The notes beneath the pieces are model-generated. The model saw only the letters and a list, made by a program, of their open reading frames with translations, did not search any database and had not been told where the DNA came from. The translations under genes and the position numbers were made by a program. Of a stretch of 7,800 nucleotides of DNA, positions 5,820-7,800 are shown in pieces. Every line of letters starts with the position of its first letter. The stretch's first letter is position 1. Source of the stretch: CANIGN01 sp964538275 (GTDB lineage Bacteria; Bdellovibrionota; UBA2428); assembly GCA_964538275.1 (NCBI GenBank), contig CAZIFW010000095.1, positions 1 through 7,800 of the forward strand, in the 5' to 3' direction.

Positions 5820-7800
5820 ATGAACCACTTGCCACCCATGATTATTGATCTCGCAGTGATACTCGGTGCCGCTGCCATAAGTACTCTATTATTCAGCAAA
5901 CTTCGGCAGCCAGTTGTGCTGGGCTACCTTATCGCCGGATTCGTGGTTGGCCCACACTTTCCTTTTTTGCCTACGGTTGTGGATAAGGAAGGTGTTGCTC
6001 TTTGGGCTGAAATCGGCGTTATTTTCCTACTTTTTGGTCTCGGGCTTGAATTCAGTTTCAAAAAGTTAGCAAAAGCGCTTTTATAGCTGCGACTTTCGAA
6101 ATCCTCACTATGAGCGCGGCAGGATATGTCTGTGGCCGTGCTCTTGGATGAACCACTATGGATAGCATTTACCTTGGTGCGATTTTATCTATGTCGTCGA
6201 CTACCATTATAATCAGAGCTTTTGACGAGGCCGGTCTTAAAGCCAAAGCATTTGCAAGTCTTGTCTTTGGGATTCTGATTGTCGAAGACCTCATGGCAAT
6301 TTTGCTGATGGTGATTCTATCAGCCATTAGTATTCTTGGCTCATTTTCAGGATCCAGTTTGGCCTTTCTCTCTGCGCGACTTGGATTCTTCCTAATGATT
6401 TGGTTTTTAGTTGGGATTTATGTGGTACCAACGCTGTTACGACGTGTTCGCAAGTTCTTAAGCAACGAGATTATGCTCATTGTGTCGATCGGCCTCTGTT
6501 TCATGATGGTAGTGCTAGCAACCAAGGCTAACTTTTCAGCGGCCATAGGTGCTTTCATTATGGGCTCAATATTGTCGGAAACCGACGAAGGTGAGCGTAT
6601 CGAGCATCTCATGTCATCAGTGAAGGATTTGTTTGGCGCTATTTTTTTCGTCTCCGTTGGAATGATGATCGATCCCGCAATCCTGCAGCAACATTTCGTT
6701 GTTGTGGTGTTAATCACTGTTTTGACAGTAGTAGGAAAGCTTCTTGGATCAGGTTTTGGGGCTGTCCTTTCGGGTAGAAGCCTCAAACATTCAACCCAGG
6801 CAGGGATGAGTCTTGCACAGATTGGTGAGTTCTCATTTATTATTGCCACGCTAGGAGTTAATCTAGGAGTATTAAGTGATTTCGTTTACCCAATTGTAAT
6901 TGCCGTTTCGGCGGTCACAACTTTCACAACTCCCTACATGATCCGCTACTCGGGACCGATTTATTCTTGGATTGAATCACGTCTACCGAAAAATGTTCTT
7001 TATCGCTTTAGTCGCTACGAGCAAGCCATGTCCGCCAATGGTCAAGCAAATGTGTTAAGCCTCCTCTGGAAAACTTATGGAGCCCTAGTACTACTGAATT
7101 CAGTTGTTGTTCTATCGATTGGTCTTAGCGCCGCTCGCATTGGGTTACCATTGCTAATTTCAATGTTCGGTGATGAGAAGTATATCCGCTTCACTGCTTG
7201 CGTCGTTACACTCGTTATATGCTCACCTTTTCTATATGGAATTGTTCTCAAGATTCCCAAGAAGCCACCTATTGACGATGCCTCAGCACTCTTGCGTTTA
7301 AGCCAACTTCAGTTTGGCACGGTCATAATTAGAGGCCTCATTGGAATGATCCTTATTGAGATCATTATCAGTCACTTTGCAACGACTCGGATTTTGCCTC
7401 TACTAGTTCTAGTGGCAACGCCAATCCTCTTCTATATCTTCAGAACCTCTATAGGGAGTTTTTATACACGCTTTGAGAGTAGATTTTTACAGAATTTGAA
7501 TGCGAAAGAAATAGCGGAAGTCGAAAGACTTGCACGATTACCACAACTAGCTCCTTGGAATGCAAGTCTCGCACAAATAGTTCTCTCTTCTGACTCACCA
7601 ATCGCTGGACAAACACTCGAAGAAAGTAAGTTTCGAACTGCCACCGGAGCTACGGTTGCAATGATTGATCGGGGACGAAAGCGCATCTTTGCACCCAGCA
7701 GATCAGAACGTCTTTTGCCGAACGACGAGCTATTTTTGATCGGAGTTGATGAGCAAATCGCGGCTGCCCAAGAATTGATAAAACCCAACGAAGTCGAAGC
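5820..7800 (+). pseudogene. CPA2-family K+(Na+)/H+ antiporter, disrupted and 3'-partial
   Basis: Inner-membrane monovalent cation:proton antiporter related to KefB/YbaL. The start at 5820 opens a typical first segment (FSKLRQPVVLGYLIAGFVVG, then IFLLFGLGLEFSFKKLAK), but this frame stops at 6084-6086. Homology resumes at 6074 in another frame (SAFIAATFEILTM), meets TGA at 6149-6151 where relatives have Trp (ALG-W), and continues in the same frame from 6152 through the window end, 549 open codons. Preserved motifs include LSMSSTTIIIRAFDEAG, FGILIVEDLMAIL (conserved Asp at 6287-6289), FVSVGMMIDP and AGMSLAQIGEFSFIIATLG. About four more membrane helices lie at roughly 7062-7440, followed by a cytosolic TrkA_C-like domain from about 7555. 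No TrkA_N (NAD-binding) domain is seen before the window ends. The frameshift fits loss of about 10 bases encoding a conserved K-V-G-G segment. The gene may be a recent pseudogene, or the two lesions may be sequencing or assembly errors. Confidence 0.88.

Noticed and set aside
6149..6151. TGA read as Trp or selenocysteine (recoding)
   Set aside because: TGA is a genuine stop for the gene at 14-598, all Trp codons in norZ and the ATPase are TGG, and a separate frameshift 75 bases upstream points to a damaged gene or sequence errors rather than recoding.
6418..6849. 143-residue minus-strand reading frame inside the antiporter
   Set aside because: It mirrors conserved antiporter membrane segments and has no family resemblance of its own, so it was not used to explain the minus-strand terminator.

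Overview
The window looks like chromosomal DNA of a Gram-negative bacterium of medium GC content (roughly 45% by eye). All five real genes lie on the + strand. The lineage cannot be fixed from this sequence. The K+/H+ antiporter resembles a type common in Bacteroidota and Bdellovibrionota-like bacteria, but that is a weak pointer. Stop codons TGA, TAG and TAA are all used normally.

Layout. (1) 14-598 encodes a small protein with a sigma-70 region-4-like helix-turn-helix at its C-terminus; its 5' end may lie outside the window. (2) 681-2972 encodes a complete quinol-dependent nitric oxide reductase (qNOR, NorZ/NorB type) with every heme and FeB ligand present. (3) 2988-4910 starts 15 bases after the qNOR stop and encodes a P1B-4 subgroup metal-transporting P-type ATPase (SPC and HEGGT motifs, no N-terminal metal-binding domain), whose relatives export Fe2+ or Co2+. 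(4) 4982-5617 encodes a single-module VOC (glyoxalase/extradiol dioxygenase fold) protein, possibly from a leaderless transcript. (5) A 202-base gap holds several inverted repeats, one shaped like a terminator for the opposite strand. (6) 5820 to the window end encodes a CPA2-family K+(Na+)/H+ antiporter with extra membrane helices and a C-terminal TrkA_C domain. As sequenced it is broken by a frameshift near 6072 and an in-frame TGA at 6149, although the next 549 codons are open.

How the genes fit together. The most interesting point is the tight qNOR/P1B-4 ATPase pair. NO attacks Fe-S clusters and releases iron, so a bicistronic unit coupling NO reduction to Fe2+ (or Co2+) efflux is a plausible nitrosative-stress module; this is inference. 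The VOC gene and the antiporter could belong to a separate electrophile/ion-homeostasis theme, but each has its own intergenic region. No NorR, NsrR or FNR-type site was confidently found, so control of the qNOR operon is open. The HTH protein just upstream is a candidate regulator by position only. No tRNA, rRNA, CRISPR array, insertion sequence or defence system was seen.
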